DNA of 64,000 nt, taken from contig NZ_CP049258.1 in assembly GCF_011046735.1 (NCBI RefSeq), positions 558,001 to 622,000 of the forward strand. Direction: 5' to 3'. Source of the DNA: Nordella sp. HKS 07 (lineage in GTDB: Bacteria > Pseudomonadota > Alphaproteobacteria > Rhizobiales > Aestuariivirgaceae). This document shows, piece after piece, positions 17,363 through 26,441 of this stretch (within the stretch, counting starts at the first letter, position 1; every line of letters starts with the position of its first letter). Under the pieces are notes generated by a model. That model had not been told where the DNA came from. It was given only the letters and a program-made list of their open reading frames with translations, and did not search any database. Position numbers and translations under genes: made by a program.

Positions 17363-18232
17363 TCACCCGGCCCGAGGGACGACGGTATCGGCCTGGTCGC
17401 GACCCTTGGCGTTGACACACAAGCTGGCGAACGCGATTTCACCATCGGTGATGTAATGGTTGACCTTTGCGGCCTGCAAACGTGAACCGGATTGGTGCAG
17501 CGCGACATCCCCGATCACACGCTTTGCCCTCAGCTCACCGACTATGTAGTCGCGCTCGGCATTCGTATCCGCATCGGTGGCATGTGTGATCTGGAACGTC
17601 AACCAGGTTAGAGAAAATCCGGTGTCCCTGGTCCCTGCTCCAACCCACAAGACGCGCTCGTCTGGCGACGGCTTGTCCGTATTCATCCAGAAACTCGCGG
17701 CACTCATATCATCGTCGGAATGGGCGAGACCAAGGGCCCAGAAACGGATGTGATGGCGCTTGCGAGGGCTTCCGCCGATGGGCTCCTGGAATCCGATATC
17801 CTGCCGTCGCCCAAAGAGATAGAGACTGCTGAAAGGTGCGGTAGGATAGGCGGAGTTCACCAGAAACGCTCGTATCATTCGCCACGAGCTTGCCATCCCC
17901 AGACGGTCGGCCGTGGACCAGCCCATTGTTGCGAAGGCCTCGCGGAGTTGTTGAAGCGTTCCGATAAGGACGAAATTTACGGGATCGCCGGGCAGGCCAT
18001 CCCCCGTGATCGTGTATCTGGGGATAAGTCCTCGATGAAGAACTTTCAGGCCCATTCGGACCACGTTCGGCAGGATGACATAAGCGGCCAGGCCATAGGT
18101 AAGGCACACCGCCAAAATCCATGGCAGTCGGTTGTCCGCGGTATCGAAAACGACGAAGACGATCAGCCAGACACTGAATACACCCAGACAGAAAACCAGG
18201 ATCCTCTGGAAAAGGCGCGTCAGCATTCTCAC
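17363..18232 (-). CDS. LssY C-terminal domain membrane protein
   Basis: 289 aa. Two N-terminal transmembrane helices (residues ~10-32 ILVFCLGVFSVWLIVFVVF and ~38-58) precede an LssY-type C-terminal domain. Its signature GDPVNFVLIGTLQQLREAFA starts near residue 81, followed by MGWSTAD, YLFGRRQDIGFQEP and HHIRFW. The domain is often found with PAP2 phosphatases; its role is not established. The GTG start at 18232 follows GGGAGAAAG. Confidence 0.82.
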   Translation of the reverse strand: MRMLTRLFQRILVFCLGVFSVWLIVFVVFDTADNRLPWILAVCLTYGLAAYVILPNVVRMGLKVLHRGLIPRYTITGDGLPGDPVNFVLIGTLQQLREAFATMGWSTADRLGMASSWRMIRAFLVNSAYPTAPFSSLYLFGRRQDIGFQEPIGGSPRKRHHIRFWALGLAHSDDDMSAASFWMNTDKPSPDERVLWVGAGTRDTGFSLTWLTFQITHATDADTNAERDYIVGELRAKRVIGDVALHQSGSRLQAAKVNHYITDGEIAFASLCVNAKGRDQADTVVPRAG

Positions 18233-18435
18233 ATTGCTTTCTCCCGTCTAGCGCCCGATGAGCTGGGCCGTCGCGCTCTTCGGCTTGGTCTGACGGCATC
18301 GGATATTAAGCCGCCAACGATCGATGCGAAACCGGCGAATATTGGGGCTTTCCCGCACGGAGATGAGACGCGACGATCCGAAGCTCGTTTCCTGGCGGGC
18401 GGCACGCAAGCTGCCATCGCCGGACAAGCGGAATC

Positions 18436-19343
18436 TCAGGCGACGATCTCGCGCCCGAAGCGCTCGACGAGAAAGTCGATGAACAGGCGGACCTTGATCG
18501 ACAGATGCCTGGTCGAGGGATAGACCGCATATAGTGAAAGCGGCGGCGCCCGGAACTCATCGAGGATCGTCCGCAACATCCCGCTCTTCAGCGCGTCCTC
18601 GGCGATGAACTTCGGGATCAGCGCAATTCCTCGCCCCTTCATCGCGACGTCGCGAAGAACCTCGGCATTATTGACGCAGAGCGACCAGGCGGGCTGGATC
18701 CAATGGTCGCCGTCTTCGCCCGTCAGCTTCCACTGATTGCCCGTCAGAAGAAACCCATAGGTGAGCGTATGATGCTTGCGCAGGTCGTCCGGATGAGCCG
18801 GCGCGCCATGCTGCGCGAAATAACCGGGCGATGCGCAGATGACGCGCGGCATCGGCGCGATCTTGCGGGCGATCAGGCTCGAGGATTCGAGCTCGGCGAT
18901 GCGCAGCGTCACGTCGAAGCCCCCTCCACCGGATCGACCAGGTCGTCGCTGAGCACGAGCTGGAGCTGCATCTCCGGATATCTGGTCATGAAGTCGGCGA
19001 GCGCCGGGCCAAGCTTGATCGTGCCGAAGGACATCGGCGCGTTGATGCGTAGGAGCCCCCGCGGCGCGGTCTGCTGGCTCGCGACCGCCTGATCCGCGGC
19101 ATCGATCTCCGCCAGGATGACGAGCGCGCGCTCGAAATAGAGCTGACCATTCTCGTTCGGGCTCGCATGCCGTGTCGTGCGGTTCAGGAGCTGCACGCCG
19201 AGATTCTCCTCCAGATCGGCGATGTATTTGCTGACCGCCGATCTCGACAGCCGCAACTGCCGGCCAGCCTCGGCGAAACTGCCATTTTCCACTACTTTCA
19301 CGAAGGCCTTGAGACTCGCCACCTTGTCCATCTGAGTTTCCAT
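18436..19343 (-). pseudogene. LysR-family regulator with frameshift
   Basis: N-terminal winged HTH (MDKVASLKAFVKVVENGSFA, then EAGRQLRLSRSAVSKYIADL) and an effector domain that continues in another frame. The first frame ends after LSDDLVDPVEG; the second resumes DVTLRIAELESSSLIARK and runs to LVERFGREIVA at 18436. Adding one C to the C5 run at 18920-18924 joins them exactly. It is divergent from the ring-cleaving dioxygenase gene and would control it. Either a recent inactivation or a homopolymer error. Confidence 0.85.
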
Positions 19344-19364
19344 TGGTTCCAATTCATAGACAGA

Positions 19365-19382
19365 CCATGCGTAAAGGCATGG
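19365..19382. promoter_or_regulatory. Candidate LysR operator
   Basis: A perfect inverted repeat CCATGC-GTAAAG-GCATGG lies in the 112 bp between the divergent LysR-type gene and the dioxygenase gene. Position and symmetry fit a LysR-family binding site; no direct evidence. Confidence 0.5.
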
Positions 19383-19455
19383 ATTGTCCTCAATTCAAAG
19401 CTGCCCGATATGTGCCCCTGAGGCAAGCGCCTTCATTTGGATGAGGAGAAATGAG

Positions 19456-20388
19456 ATGTCGGGCATTCATCACGTCACCGCAATCGCAGGCAATCCGCTG
19501 CGGAACTTCGCGTTCTACACGCGCGATATGGGCCTGCGCTTCGTCAAGAGGACCGTCAATTTCGACGACCCGGGCACCTATCACTTCTATTATGGCGACG
19601 AGACCGGCCGCCCCGGCACTATTCTCACCTTCTTCCCGTGGGAAGGCGCCCCCGCCGGCCGCCGGGGTGTCGGTGAAACGGAAGAGACCGCCTTCCGGGT
19701 CCCGCAAGCCTCGCTCAGCTATTGGACCCGGCGCTTTCAGGAAAAGGGCATCACGTTCGCGACGCCGGAAAAACGGTTCGGCGAATCTGTGCTGACCTTC
19801 TCCGACCCGGACGGCATGGCGCTGGCGCTGGTCGGCGTGACGGGCGCGGAGAACGAGCCCGCCTGGAGCAATGGCGACATACCGGCCGAGCATGCGATCC
19901 GCGGCTTCCACGGCGTGACGCTTCTGATCGCCGATGCGACCAGGACTGCCAAGGTCCTTACCGACATATTCGGCCTGCGCGAGATTGGGCGCGAGGGCGC
20001 CTTGATCCGCTTCCAAGCCGCGGGCGATAAGGAAGGTGGCATCGTCGACATTCGCGAGATGAAGGGCTTGTCGCGCGGCGGGCAGGGCCGCGGCTCGGTG
20101 CATCACATCGCCTTCCGCGCCAAGGACGACGCCGAGCAGGTTTTGATGGCCGAGAGGCTCGTTGGCAATCACGGCCTCTATGCTACCGAGCAGAAGGACC
20201 GCAACTATTTCCGCTCGGTCTATTTCCGCGAGCCCGGCGGCGTTCTGTTCGAGATCGCCACCGACGTCCCGGGATTCGCGGTGGACGAGCCTGTCGCAAC
20301 GCTCGGCCGCGATCTGAAGCTGCCGCGTTTCCTCGAGCCCCATCGCCGCGAGATCGAGGGCGTGCTGCCCGAACTTCAAGGAGCCTGA
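19456..20388 (+). CDS. VOC-family ring-cleaving dioxygenase (MhqO/LinE-like)
   Basis: About 310 aa with two vicinal-oxygen-chelate modules. The first starts GIHHVTAIAGNPLRNFAFYT, the second about residue 150 with RGFHGVTLLIADATRTAKVL. Metal ligands are the His of GIHHVT, the His of VHHIAFRAKDD and the Glu of LFEIATDVPG. Related enzymes cleave hydroquinones or act in quinone stress. The ATG at 19456 follows AGGAG; the frame is open 72 bp further upstream but lacks a site. It is cotranscribed with the hydrolase 2 bp downstream. Confidence 0.9.
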   Translation: MSGIHHVTAIAGNPLRNFAFYTRDMGLRFVKRTVNFDDPGTYHFYYGDETGRPGTILTFFPWEGAPAGRRGVGETEETAFRVPQASLSYWTRRFQEKGITFATPEKRFGESVLTFSDPDGMALALVGVTGAENEPAWSNGDIPAEHAIRGFHGVTLLIADATRTAKVLTDIFGLREIGREGALIRFQAAGDKEGGIVDIREMKGLSRGGQGRGSVHHIAFRAKDDAEQVLMAERLVGNHGLYATEQKDRNYFRSVYFREPGGVLFEIATDVPGFAVDEPVATLGRDLKLPRFLEPHRREIEGVLPELQGA

Positions 20389-20390
20389 CG

Positions 20391-21023
20391 ATGACCGCGA
20401 AATCGCCCTTCACCTATCGCTTCGAGCCCGGCAGGCAAGCGGACGCACCGCCTTTGCTGCTGCTACACGCCACCGGCGGCGACGAGAACGATCTGCTCGA
20501 GCTCGGAGGGGCGATCTCGCCGGGCTCGGCGCTTCTGTCGCCGCGCGGCCACGTCCTCGAAAACGGCATGCCGCGCTTCTTCCGCCGCTTCGCCGAGGGC
20601 AGGTTCGACGAGGAGGACGTGCGCAACCGCGCCGGGGAGCTCGGAGATTTCGTCGCTTATGCGCGGGATCGCTACGGCATCGGCGTGCCGATCGCGGTGG
20701 GTTTCTCCAACGGAGCCAATATCGCCGCGGCGGTTCTGCTGACCGCGCCTCGGGCATTGGCCGGAGCCATATTGCTTCGCGCCATGGTCCCGCTGAGCGA
20801 TCCCCCCAAAGCGGATCTCGGCGGAAAGCCGGTCTTGCTTCTGTCCGGCCGGCACGATCCGATCGTTCCCGCCGACAACGCTGAACGGCTGTCGACGATG
20901 CTGTCGGAGGCAGGCGGGAGGATCGAACATCTGATCCTTCCCACCGGCCATCAGCTTTCGCAGACCGACATCGCGCTCGCCCGGGAATGGGTCGCCGACG
21001 TAGCGCTCGACGCGGCGGCCTGA
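20391..21023 (+). CDS. Alpha/beta hydrolase (carboxylesterase, MhqD/YpfH type)
   Basis: 210 aa cytoplasmic esterase. It has the oxyanion region LLLLHATGGDENDL, the nucleophile elbow GFSNGAN (Ser near residue 107), the Asp in LSGRHDPIVP and the His in PTGHQLS. The same pairing of a VOC dioxygenase with this hydrolase occurs in quinone-responsive mhq operons, so a role in handling ring-cleavage or quinone-adduct products is inferred. It starts 2 bp after the dioxygenase stop with AAGGAG upstream. Confidence 0.9.
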   Translation: MTAKSPFTYRFEPGRQADAPPLLLLHATGGDENDLLELGGAISPGSALLSPRGHVLENGMPRFFRRFAEGRFDEEDVRNRAGELGDFVAYARDRYGIGVPIAVGFSNGANIAAAVLLTAPRALAGAILLRAMVPLSDPPKADLGGKPVLLLSGRHDPIVPADNAERLSTMLSEAGGRIEHLILPTGHQLSQTDIALAREWVADVALDAAA

Positions 21024-21099
21024 AAATACTTCAGAAGGCGTAAGCCGGAAATAGCGGCGGTTGATCAAGCTCCGTTTGCCGCTTGCTCCGGCTGCCCCG

Positions 21100-21190
21100 T
21101 CACGCCTTCCGACCGCGCCACGCGCCGGGACTGGTGCCGATAGTGCCGAGAATACCCGCGTGAAATAGCTCTGATCGCCAAATTTATTCC
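21100..21190 (-). pseudogene. AraC-family regulator C-terminal fossil
   Basis: The minus strand reads NKFGDQSYFTRVFSA; one frame over it continues GTIGTSPGAWRGRKA and stops at 21100. This is the second HTH end of an AraC/XylS regulator (FGDQSYFTRVF...TSPGAWR), truncated at its start and frameshifted. It overlaps the last codons of the maleylacetate reductase gene. Confidence 0.7.
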
Positions 21191-22242
21191 GGCGGCAGGC
21201 CCCGCCAGGCGCGCTCGAGCAGCACCCGGATCCTCGTCGGCTCCACCGGCGCCGGGTTCCAGTAGGGACGCGCGACGATGAGATCGACGGCGCGATCGAG
21301 ATCGGCGCTTGCGAGTCCCAGATCCTTGAGCGCCAGGGGCGCGTCCATCCGCTTCGCCAGATCATGGAGTGCGGAAGGCGCGTCGGTGGCTCCAAGCGCC
21401 CGCGCTATTCTCGCCATGGCAGGCACCGCGGCGGCGCGGTTATAGGCCGCCGCATGCGGCAGGATGACGGCATGCGTCTCGGCATGCGGCAGATTGAAGC
21501 TACCGCCCAGCGTGTGGCAGATCTTGTGATGCAGCGCCATGCCGACGGCGCCCAGGGTCGCCCCGCATAACCACGCGCCGTAAAGCGCATCGGAGCGCGC
21601 CGCCAGGTCCTGCGGATCCGCATGGATGCGGGGAAGCCCCATGGCGAGCGCTCTGATCCCTTCTTCGGCCATCAGCGACACGATCGGATTGGCGTCCTGC
21701 GCATAAAGCCCCTCGACAGCATGGGCGATGGCGTTCAGGCCGCTGGCGACCGAGAGGCGCGCCGGCAGCGAGACGGTCAAACTCGGATCGTAGATGACTG
21801 TGCGCGGAAGGACTTTCGGGTCGCGTCCGGTCTTCTTTACGCCATTCTCGGTGATGCCCCAGATCGGCGTCATCTCCGAGCCGGCATAGGTCGTCGGCAC
21901 CGCGATGATCGGCAGATCGTGCGCAAGCGCGATCGCCTTTCCGAGACCGATGGTCGATCCACCGCCGAGCGCCACGCAGCCTTGAGCCCCTCGCCGCAAC
22001 GCCTCCTCGCGGGCCGCCTGCGCCTTTTCCAGGGGAACATGCATCACCACCTGATCATAGACGCCGGCGGAGCGATCGCCGAGCGCCGCGGCCACCTCCG
22101 CACTCACTTGGCGATGATGGGGCGTCGACAGCACCATGACCTTGGCGAGGTGAAGCCGTTCTATTTCCGCGGCGAGCTGATCGAGGGCGCCGTTTCCAAA
22201 GATGACGCGACTGGGAAGCGCCTCATAGATGAAACTGTGCAT
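21184..22242 (-). CDS. Maleylacetate reductase
   Basis: Iron-type alcohol dehydrogenase family, about 352 aa. It reduces maleylacetate to 3-oxoadipate with NAD(P)H. Motifs: VALGGGSTIGLGKAIAL near residue 95, PTTYAGSEMTPIWGIT near 118, GLNAIAHAVEGLYA near 175 and HHKICHTLGGSFNLPHAETH near 242, with the metal-site His residues. It converges with the VOC dioxygenase/hydrolase pair, and together they suggest a hydroquinone or hydroxyquinol ring-cleavage route. The ATG at 22242 is preferred to GTG 22245; AAGGA lies upstream. Confidence 0.94.
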   Translation of the reverse strand: MHSFIYEALPSRVIFGNGALDQLAAEIERLHLAKVMVLSTPHHRQVSAEVAAALGDRSAGVYDQVVMHVPLEKAQAAREEALRRGAQGCVALGGGSTIGLGKAIALAHDLPIIAVPTTYAGSEMTPIWGITENGVKKTGRDPKVLPRTVIYDPSLTVSLPARLSVASGLNAIAHAVEGLYAQDANPIVSLMAEEGIRALAMGLPRIHADPQDLAARSDALYGAWLCGATLGAVGMALHHKICHTLGGSFNLPHAETHAVILPHAAAYNRAAAVPAMARIARALGATDAPSALHDLAKRMDAPLALKDLGLASADLDRAVDLIVARPYWNPAPVEPTRIRVLLERAWRGLPPE

Positions 22243-22345
22243 CACCTTGTCCTTGCGAACCGTGCCCGATCCGCTGTCGGCTCGCTTTTACTGGATGATA
22301 GAAGTTCGCAAGGCCAGGCATATCAAACGCGGCCACCCTTCTGAT

Positions 22346-22819
22346 CTAATATCCGTATTTCTTCTTGAGCTTCGCTACCTCTGCAGTGACAGTGTCCCCT
22401 TTCTTGAATTTCTTTTCCTGGTCGGTCGTGACATCGCCCAGCCATTTGTCTTCGCCCTTTGTGTTCTTCGTATAGATCTTCTTGCCGAGCTTATATTTCT
22501 CACTGCACTGGGCATAACTATCAGTCTTGGACTTGTCGGGTCCGTGCCAGATGCTGTCGAGGCACCAGCTGTTGCCGTTCACCTTCCACGTGCCTTCGGC
22601 GAACCAACCGTCGGTTCCCAAGGCGACGAGAATCCCATCGGGCGAAAAATAGTACCTGATGCCCTTGATCGGAGCGAATGTATTTCCCGATAGAATAATG
22701 CTGATCTCTTCCGGCGTCATCGGAACGGCGTCCTTGGGTATCGTACCCTTATTTTTCGCATCTGCGGTCGAACAAGCCAAAGTGGCAGCTACGGCGAACA
22801 GAATCAGAGTTCGCTTCAT
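22346..22819 (-). CDS. Small exported protein, DUF995-like
   Basis: 157 aa. Signal peptide MKRTLILFAVAATLACSTAD, cleaved near ADA. The mature part has MTPEEISIILSGNTF, YYFSPDGILVALGTDGWFAE and WCLDSIW, resembling short rhizobial periplasmic proteins (DUF995 group), ending in a Lys-rich segment. Function unknown. It stands alone between the maleylacetate reductase and the TPM genes. Confidence 0.7.
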   Translation of the reverse strand: MKRTLILFAVAATLACSTADAKNKGTIPKDAVPMTPEEISIILSGNTFAPIKGIRYYFSPDGILVALGTDGWFAEGTWKVNGNSWCLDSIWHGPDKSKTDSYAQCSEKYKLGKKIYTKNTKGEDKWLGDVTTDQEKKFKKGDTVTAEVAKLKKKYGY

Positions 22820-22959
22820 CTTCGCCTCCCCATGCTACGGCCCCACAAAGATCATCATACGCGCATATGGGACAACGGCAGCGCTCAACGGGCTCACCAT
22901 TGATCTCGATCAGACACGGACGGTCTTCTCGCCGCATGTCCCACTTAGAACCCTGACGA

Positions 22960-23604
22960 TCACCCCCGAATGACAATGAGATGATCGGGAAGTTCGTTGA
23001 GGTTGAGCGCGCCGGGAGGGAAATGTTTGGAGAGATGCTCGGCGCAACGCGCGATTCCGGTCTCGAGGCCGGCAGCCAGGTCGCCCGCTTTTATCCTGGG
23101 GAGTATTTGATCGATGATGACTCGCCATGTTCTTTTCGGCACTTTCTCGCTCACCGCGATATCGGCGACGATCTCGCAGTATCGCTCGAGAAGCGAGACG
23201 AAGATCAGCACGCCCGTCCGCGCCCTCGTCGTGTGAATATTGCTCGCCAGGAACTGCGCGGACGCGTGGCGATGGGCATATTTCCGCATCAGCGCGCGCG
23301 GCGTGATGTAGTAGCGCAAGGGAGGAATACTGAGCGCCAGCGCCACGACGATGAATGTGACGAGCTGGTAGACGAACACCCAGGCAATCGGCGTGGGGTA
23401 CCAATGCAAGAACCGGCTCACCAGCGGCAACAGGAGAGGCACAGCCAGGGCCGCGGCCGTCGCGACATGAAGCGGCACATGGAGATAGTCGTCGGAACGA
23501 TAGGCCACAACCACGACGATCTCGCCGCTGGTGGTTCTTTCGGCGCTTTGTATAGCAGCCTTTATGCGCTCTCGGTCATTGTCGGTGACGATCGTGGTGC
23601 TCAT
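22960..23604 (-). CDS. TPM-domain membrane protein
   Basis: 214 aa. It begins with a TPM-type strand (AAIQSAERTTSGEIVVVVAY near residue 17), then two or three transmembrane helices (~50-65 and ~70-100). A second TPM-like segment follows: RARTGVLIFVSLLERYCEIV, ADIAVSEKVP, then WRVIIDQILPRIKAGDLAAG. Proteins of this kind pair with YgcG-type TPM proteins and LemA. It is the last gene of a three-gene set (LemA, TPM, TPM), 2 bp after its neighbour. Biochemical role unproven. Confidence 0.85.
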   Translation of the reverse strand: MSTTIVTDNDRERIKAAIQSAERTTSGEIVVVVAYRSDDYLHVPLHVATAAALAVPLLLPLVSRFLHWYPTPIAWVFVYQLVTFIVVALALSIPPLRYYITPRALMRKYAHRHASAQFLASNIHTTRARTGVLIFVSLLERYCEIVADIAVSEKVPKRTWRVIIDQILPRIKAGDLAAGLETGIARCAEHLSKHFPPGALNLNELPDHLIVIRG

Positions 23605-23606
23605 GT

Positions 23607-24350
23607 CTACCAGCTGCCGGAGGCTCCGCCGCCACCTGAACTGCCGCCTCCACCGCCATATCCTCCGCCGAAGCCGCCGCCGCCGCTCCAGCCGCCACCA
23701 TAGCCTCCTCCAAAGGTACCGCCCGGGCCGGGCACGATAATGATCCCTCGGCCACGTGACGCCTGCGACAGCAAAATCAGGGCAAAGGCGAGAAGCATGA
23801 AAATCAGCAGCAGTTCGCCGGGGTCCGGCTCCGACTGGCTTCTTGTCCGCTCGATGATCTCAGCGCCATTCCCGCCGAGCGCCGTGGCAATATCGTCGAT
23901 ACCCGCCGATACACCCGCACCATAGTCGCCGGCCTTGAATCTCGGCAGCATGGCATTGTCGATGATGACTCGCGACAGGGCATCGGTCAGTTCGCCCTCC
24001 AGCCCGTATCCGACCTCGATCGAGACATTGCGCTCATTCGGCGCCACGAGCACCAGTACGCCGTCATTGCGTTTTTTGTCGCCGATGCCCCACGATCGAA
24101 AGAGCCGATTGCCATAGTCGCGCACGTCGTACCCTTCGAGCGAGCGAACTGTGGCGACGACGACCTGGTGGCCGGTCTTGTCCTGATAGGCGCGCAGGCG
24201 CTCCTCGAGGCTTCCCCTGGTCGCCGCGTCGAGCACGCCCGCCCCATCGACCACCGGTCCCGTCAGCGCGGGGAAATTGGGCTCGGCAAGGCTGATAGCC
24301 GCCAGAAAGGCAAGCAGAAGACCGCCGAGAACTGCGATGCGTGCTCTCAT
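23607..24350 (-). CDS. YgcG-type TPM-domain protein with Gly-rich tail
   Basis: 247 aa. N-terminal signal (LGGLLLAFLAAISLAEPNFP), then a TPM domain with DGAGVLDAATRGSLEERLRA, HQVVVATVRSLEGYDVRDYG, WGIGDKKRNDGVLVLVAPN and VEVGYGLEG-like IEVGYGLEGELTD. A transmembrane helix lies near 180-200, and the tail is GGGYGGGW-type repeats ending SGSW. The same layout is seen in LemA operons. It is separated from LemA by 3 bp. Confidence 0.9.
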   Translation of the reverse strand: MRARIAVLGGLLLAFLAAISLAEPNFPALTGPVVDGAGVLDAATRGSLEERLRAYQDKTGHQVVVATVRSLEGYDVRDYGNRLFRSWGIGDKKRNDGVLVLVAPNERNVSIEVGYGLEGELTDALSRVIIDNAMLPRFKAGDYGAGVSAGIDDIATALGGNGAEIIERTRSQSEPDPGELLLIFMLLAFALILLSQASRGRGIIIVPGPGGTFGGGYGGGWSGGGGFGGGYGGGGGSSGGGGASGSW

Positions 24351-24353
24351 CGA

Positions 24354-24968
24354 CTATTGCCCTGTCGAGGTCGTCGGTTTCTTGGAGAAATCGACTTTCG
24401 GCGCCTGCAGGACCTTGTCCTCGACGGTAAACGTCTCGGCTGGCTTTGCATCGGAGTAGAGGAGCGAAGCCCAGATTCGTCCCGGAAACGTCTTCAGCTC
24501 GGTATTGTATACGCGCACAGCCTCGATGTAGTCGCGTCGCGCTACCGCTATACGGTTCTCGGTTCCTTCCAGCTGCGACTGAAGGGCCAGGAAGTTCTGA
24601 TTCGATTTGAGATCGGGGTAGTTCTCGACGACCGCCAGAAGTCTCGCGAGAGCGGAAGAAAGCTGCGCCTGTGAGTCCTGGTATTTCTTGAATGCCTCGG
24701 GGTTGTTGAGGATGTCCGGCGGCAATTGCATTTGCGTCGCCTTCGCCCGCGCCTCCACAACCGAGGTCAGCACATCCTTTTCCTGTTGTGCATAGCCCTT
24801 TACCGTTTCCACCAGATTGGGAATGAGGTCGGCACGGCGCTGATATTGGTTCTGCACGTCACTCCAGCCGGCCTTCACTTTCTCTTCGTAAGTCGGAATG
24901 TTGTTCACTCCACAGCCAGAGAGGAGAAGGGTCAAAGCGACAAGGACCACCAATCGAATCCGGTTCAT
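24354..24968 (-). CDS. LemA-family lipoprotein
   Basis: 204 aa from the ATG at 24968 (RBS AAGGAG). Lipobox LLLSGCGVNN, then the LemA helical domain: QNQYQRRADLIPNLVETVKG, YAQQEKDVLTSVVEARAKAT, ENYPDLKSNQNFLALQSQLE, GTENRIAVARRDYIEAVRVY and NTELKTFPGRIWA. First gene of the LemA/TPM operon. The longer upstream frame overlaps a palindromic repeat and is rejected. Cellular role unclear; an envelope-associated function is inferred. Confidence 0.95.
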   Translation of the reverse strand: MNRIRLVVLVALTLLLSGCGVNNIPTYEEKVKAGWSDVQNQYQRRADLIPNLVETVKGYAQQEKDVLTSVVEARAKATQMQLPPDILNNPEAFKKYQDSQAQLSSALARLLAVVENYPDLKSNQNFLALQSQLEGTENRIAVARRDYIEAVRVYNTELKTFPGRIWASLLYSDAKPAETFTVEDKVLQAPKVDFSKKPTTSTGQ

Positions 24969-25056
24969 TGCCAGCTCCTTGATCAGTGACTCGAAGGGCT
25001 CAAAGAAGGAGGGGCCGGAGTTTGTCCGGCGCGGCACCCTCCACCGAGCGACATTA

Positions 25057-25158
25057 CAGCATCGGACCGAAAAGTGCGAAGCGGTTTTCGGATAATCCGA
25101 TGCGCAAATCAAAGAGTTAGAGCGCCGGATCGATTCCATGTGAGCGTCCGGCGCTCTA
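25057..25158. repeat. Rhizobial-type palindromic intergenic repeat, copy 3
   Basis: AGCATCGGACCGAAAAGTGC through CCGGCGCTCTAAA. It lacks the middle stretch CTTGTGGTCGG...CCATG present in copies 1 and 2, so it is a shorter variant of the same element. Confidence 0.85.
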
Positions 25159-25240
25159 AAATATTGCAGGTGGGGTCGCATCCAACTCGTCGCCGGTGGG
25201 CGACGAGGCTTTCCCGCGAAGATCGGCCGCACCGCCCTCT

Positions 25241-26431
25241 CTAGGCGCCGTTCTCCAGCATGTAGTCCCGCGTGACCGGCAGGACGTCGACGCGCCGGGT
25301 CAGCTGGAACTGCATCACCATGTGGCCCGCATAGCGGAAGCCCATCTCCGAGCCCGCCAGGTAGAACTCCCACATACGGCGGAACGTCTCGGGATAGAGA
25401 GCGGGGATTTCCGGGTCGGCCATGAAGCGCTCGCGCCAATGTTTCAGCGTCTCGGCGTAGTGCAGACGCAGGACCTCCACATCGGTGATCCACAGCCCGG
25501 CATCCTCGATGGCCTTTGTTACCTCGGACATGGCCGGCACATAGCCGCCCGGAAAGATGTACTTGTGGGTGAAGGCGTTCGTGGCCCGCGGACCTTCCAT
25601 CCGGCCGATGCTGTGGATGAGCGCGACTCCGTCGGTGTCCAGCAGCCGGCGAACCGTCTCGAAATAAGCGCGCAGGTTCGGCGCGCCCACATGCTCCAGC
25701 ATTCCGACGGAGACGATCCGGTCGAAGGAGCCGGCCAGGTCGCGATAGTCCCGGAGCTCGAAAGCGACCCGTTCCGTCAGCCCCGCGGCCGCCACGCGTT
25801 CACGCGCCAGGCTGAGCTGTTCTGTCGAAAGCGTGACCCCGGTGACCTTGGCGCCGTAGTCTTTGGCGAGCGTCATGGACATCCCGCCCCAGCCGGAGCC
25901 GATGTCCAGCACGCTCTGCCCCTGCGCGATCTTCAGCTTCTCCGCGATATGGGCCTTCTTCGCCGCCTGGGCCTCCTCCAAGGTCATGTCCGGCCGGCTG
26001 AAATAGGCGCAGGAATACTGCATGTCTGAATCGAGGAAGCGCCGGTAGAGGTCGTTCGACAAGTCGTAGTGGTGCGCGACATTGCGGCGCGAGGCCAACC
26101 GGCCATTGGCCTGCTGGAGGCGTCGCTTGAGCGTCCGCTTGAGGCGCTTTAGCAGCGAGCCGCGCCCCTTGGCGGGCGCCCGGCCTCCGCTGCGGCCCAC
26201 CATGTCCAGCAGGTCCCAAAGGCCACCCTGCTCGAAGACCAGCTCGCCGTTCATATAGGCCTCGCCAAAGGCCAGCCCCGGATTGAGAGCGATACGACGC
26301 AGCGCTTTGGCCGACATGCGCAGAACCACCGGCGCGCCGCTGCCATCCCCGGCCTTGAGCGTACGGCCGCCGGGCAGGCGAACCGTCAGGTCGCCAACCT
26401 TGATCATCCTGCGCAGAAAGGACTCGATCAT
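25241..26431 (-). CDS. Cyclopropane-fatty-acyl-phospholipid synthase family protein
   Basis: 396 aa SAM-dependent methyltransferase acting on unsaturated acyl chains of membrane lipids. The N-terminal lipid-binding part (residues 1-120) precedes ASRRNVAHHYDLSNDLYRRF, YSCAYFSRPDMTLEEAQ, the SAM site VLDIGSGWGGMSMTLAKDYG (near 185), RIVSVGMLEHVG and YIFPGGYVP. All are conserved CFA-synthase segments. It stands alone between two palindromic repeats. The product could be a cyclopropane or a methyl-branched acyl chain. Confidence 0.93.
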   Translation of the reverse strand: MIESFLRRMIKVGDLTVRLPGGRTLKAGDGSGAPVVLRMSAKALRRIALNPGLAFGEAYMNGELVFEQGGLWDLLDMVGRSGGRAPAKGRGSLLKRLKRTLKRRLQQANGRLASRRNVAHHYDLSNDLYRRFLDSDMQYSCAYFSRPDMTLEEAQAAKKAHIAEKLKIAQGQSVLDIGSGWGGMSMTLAKDYGAKVTGVTLSTEQLSLARERVAAAGLTERVAFELRDYRDLAGSFDRIVSVGMLEHVGAPNLRAYFETVRRLLDTDGVALIHSIGRMEGPRATNAFTHKYIFPGGYVPAMSEVTKAIEDAGLWITDVEVLRLHYAETLKHWRERFMADPEIPALYPETFRRMWEFYLAGSEMGFRYAGHMVMQFQLTRRVDVLPVTRDYMLENGA

Positions 26432-26441
26432 CGGAACCCTG

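Noticed and set aside
20463-21395. Minus frame of 310 codons across the hydrolase and reductase ends
   Set aside because: Overlaps two well-supported genes; only its AraC-like segment (21100-21190) is real, as a relic.
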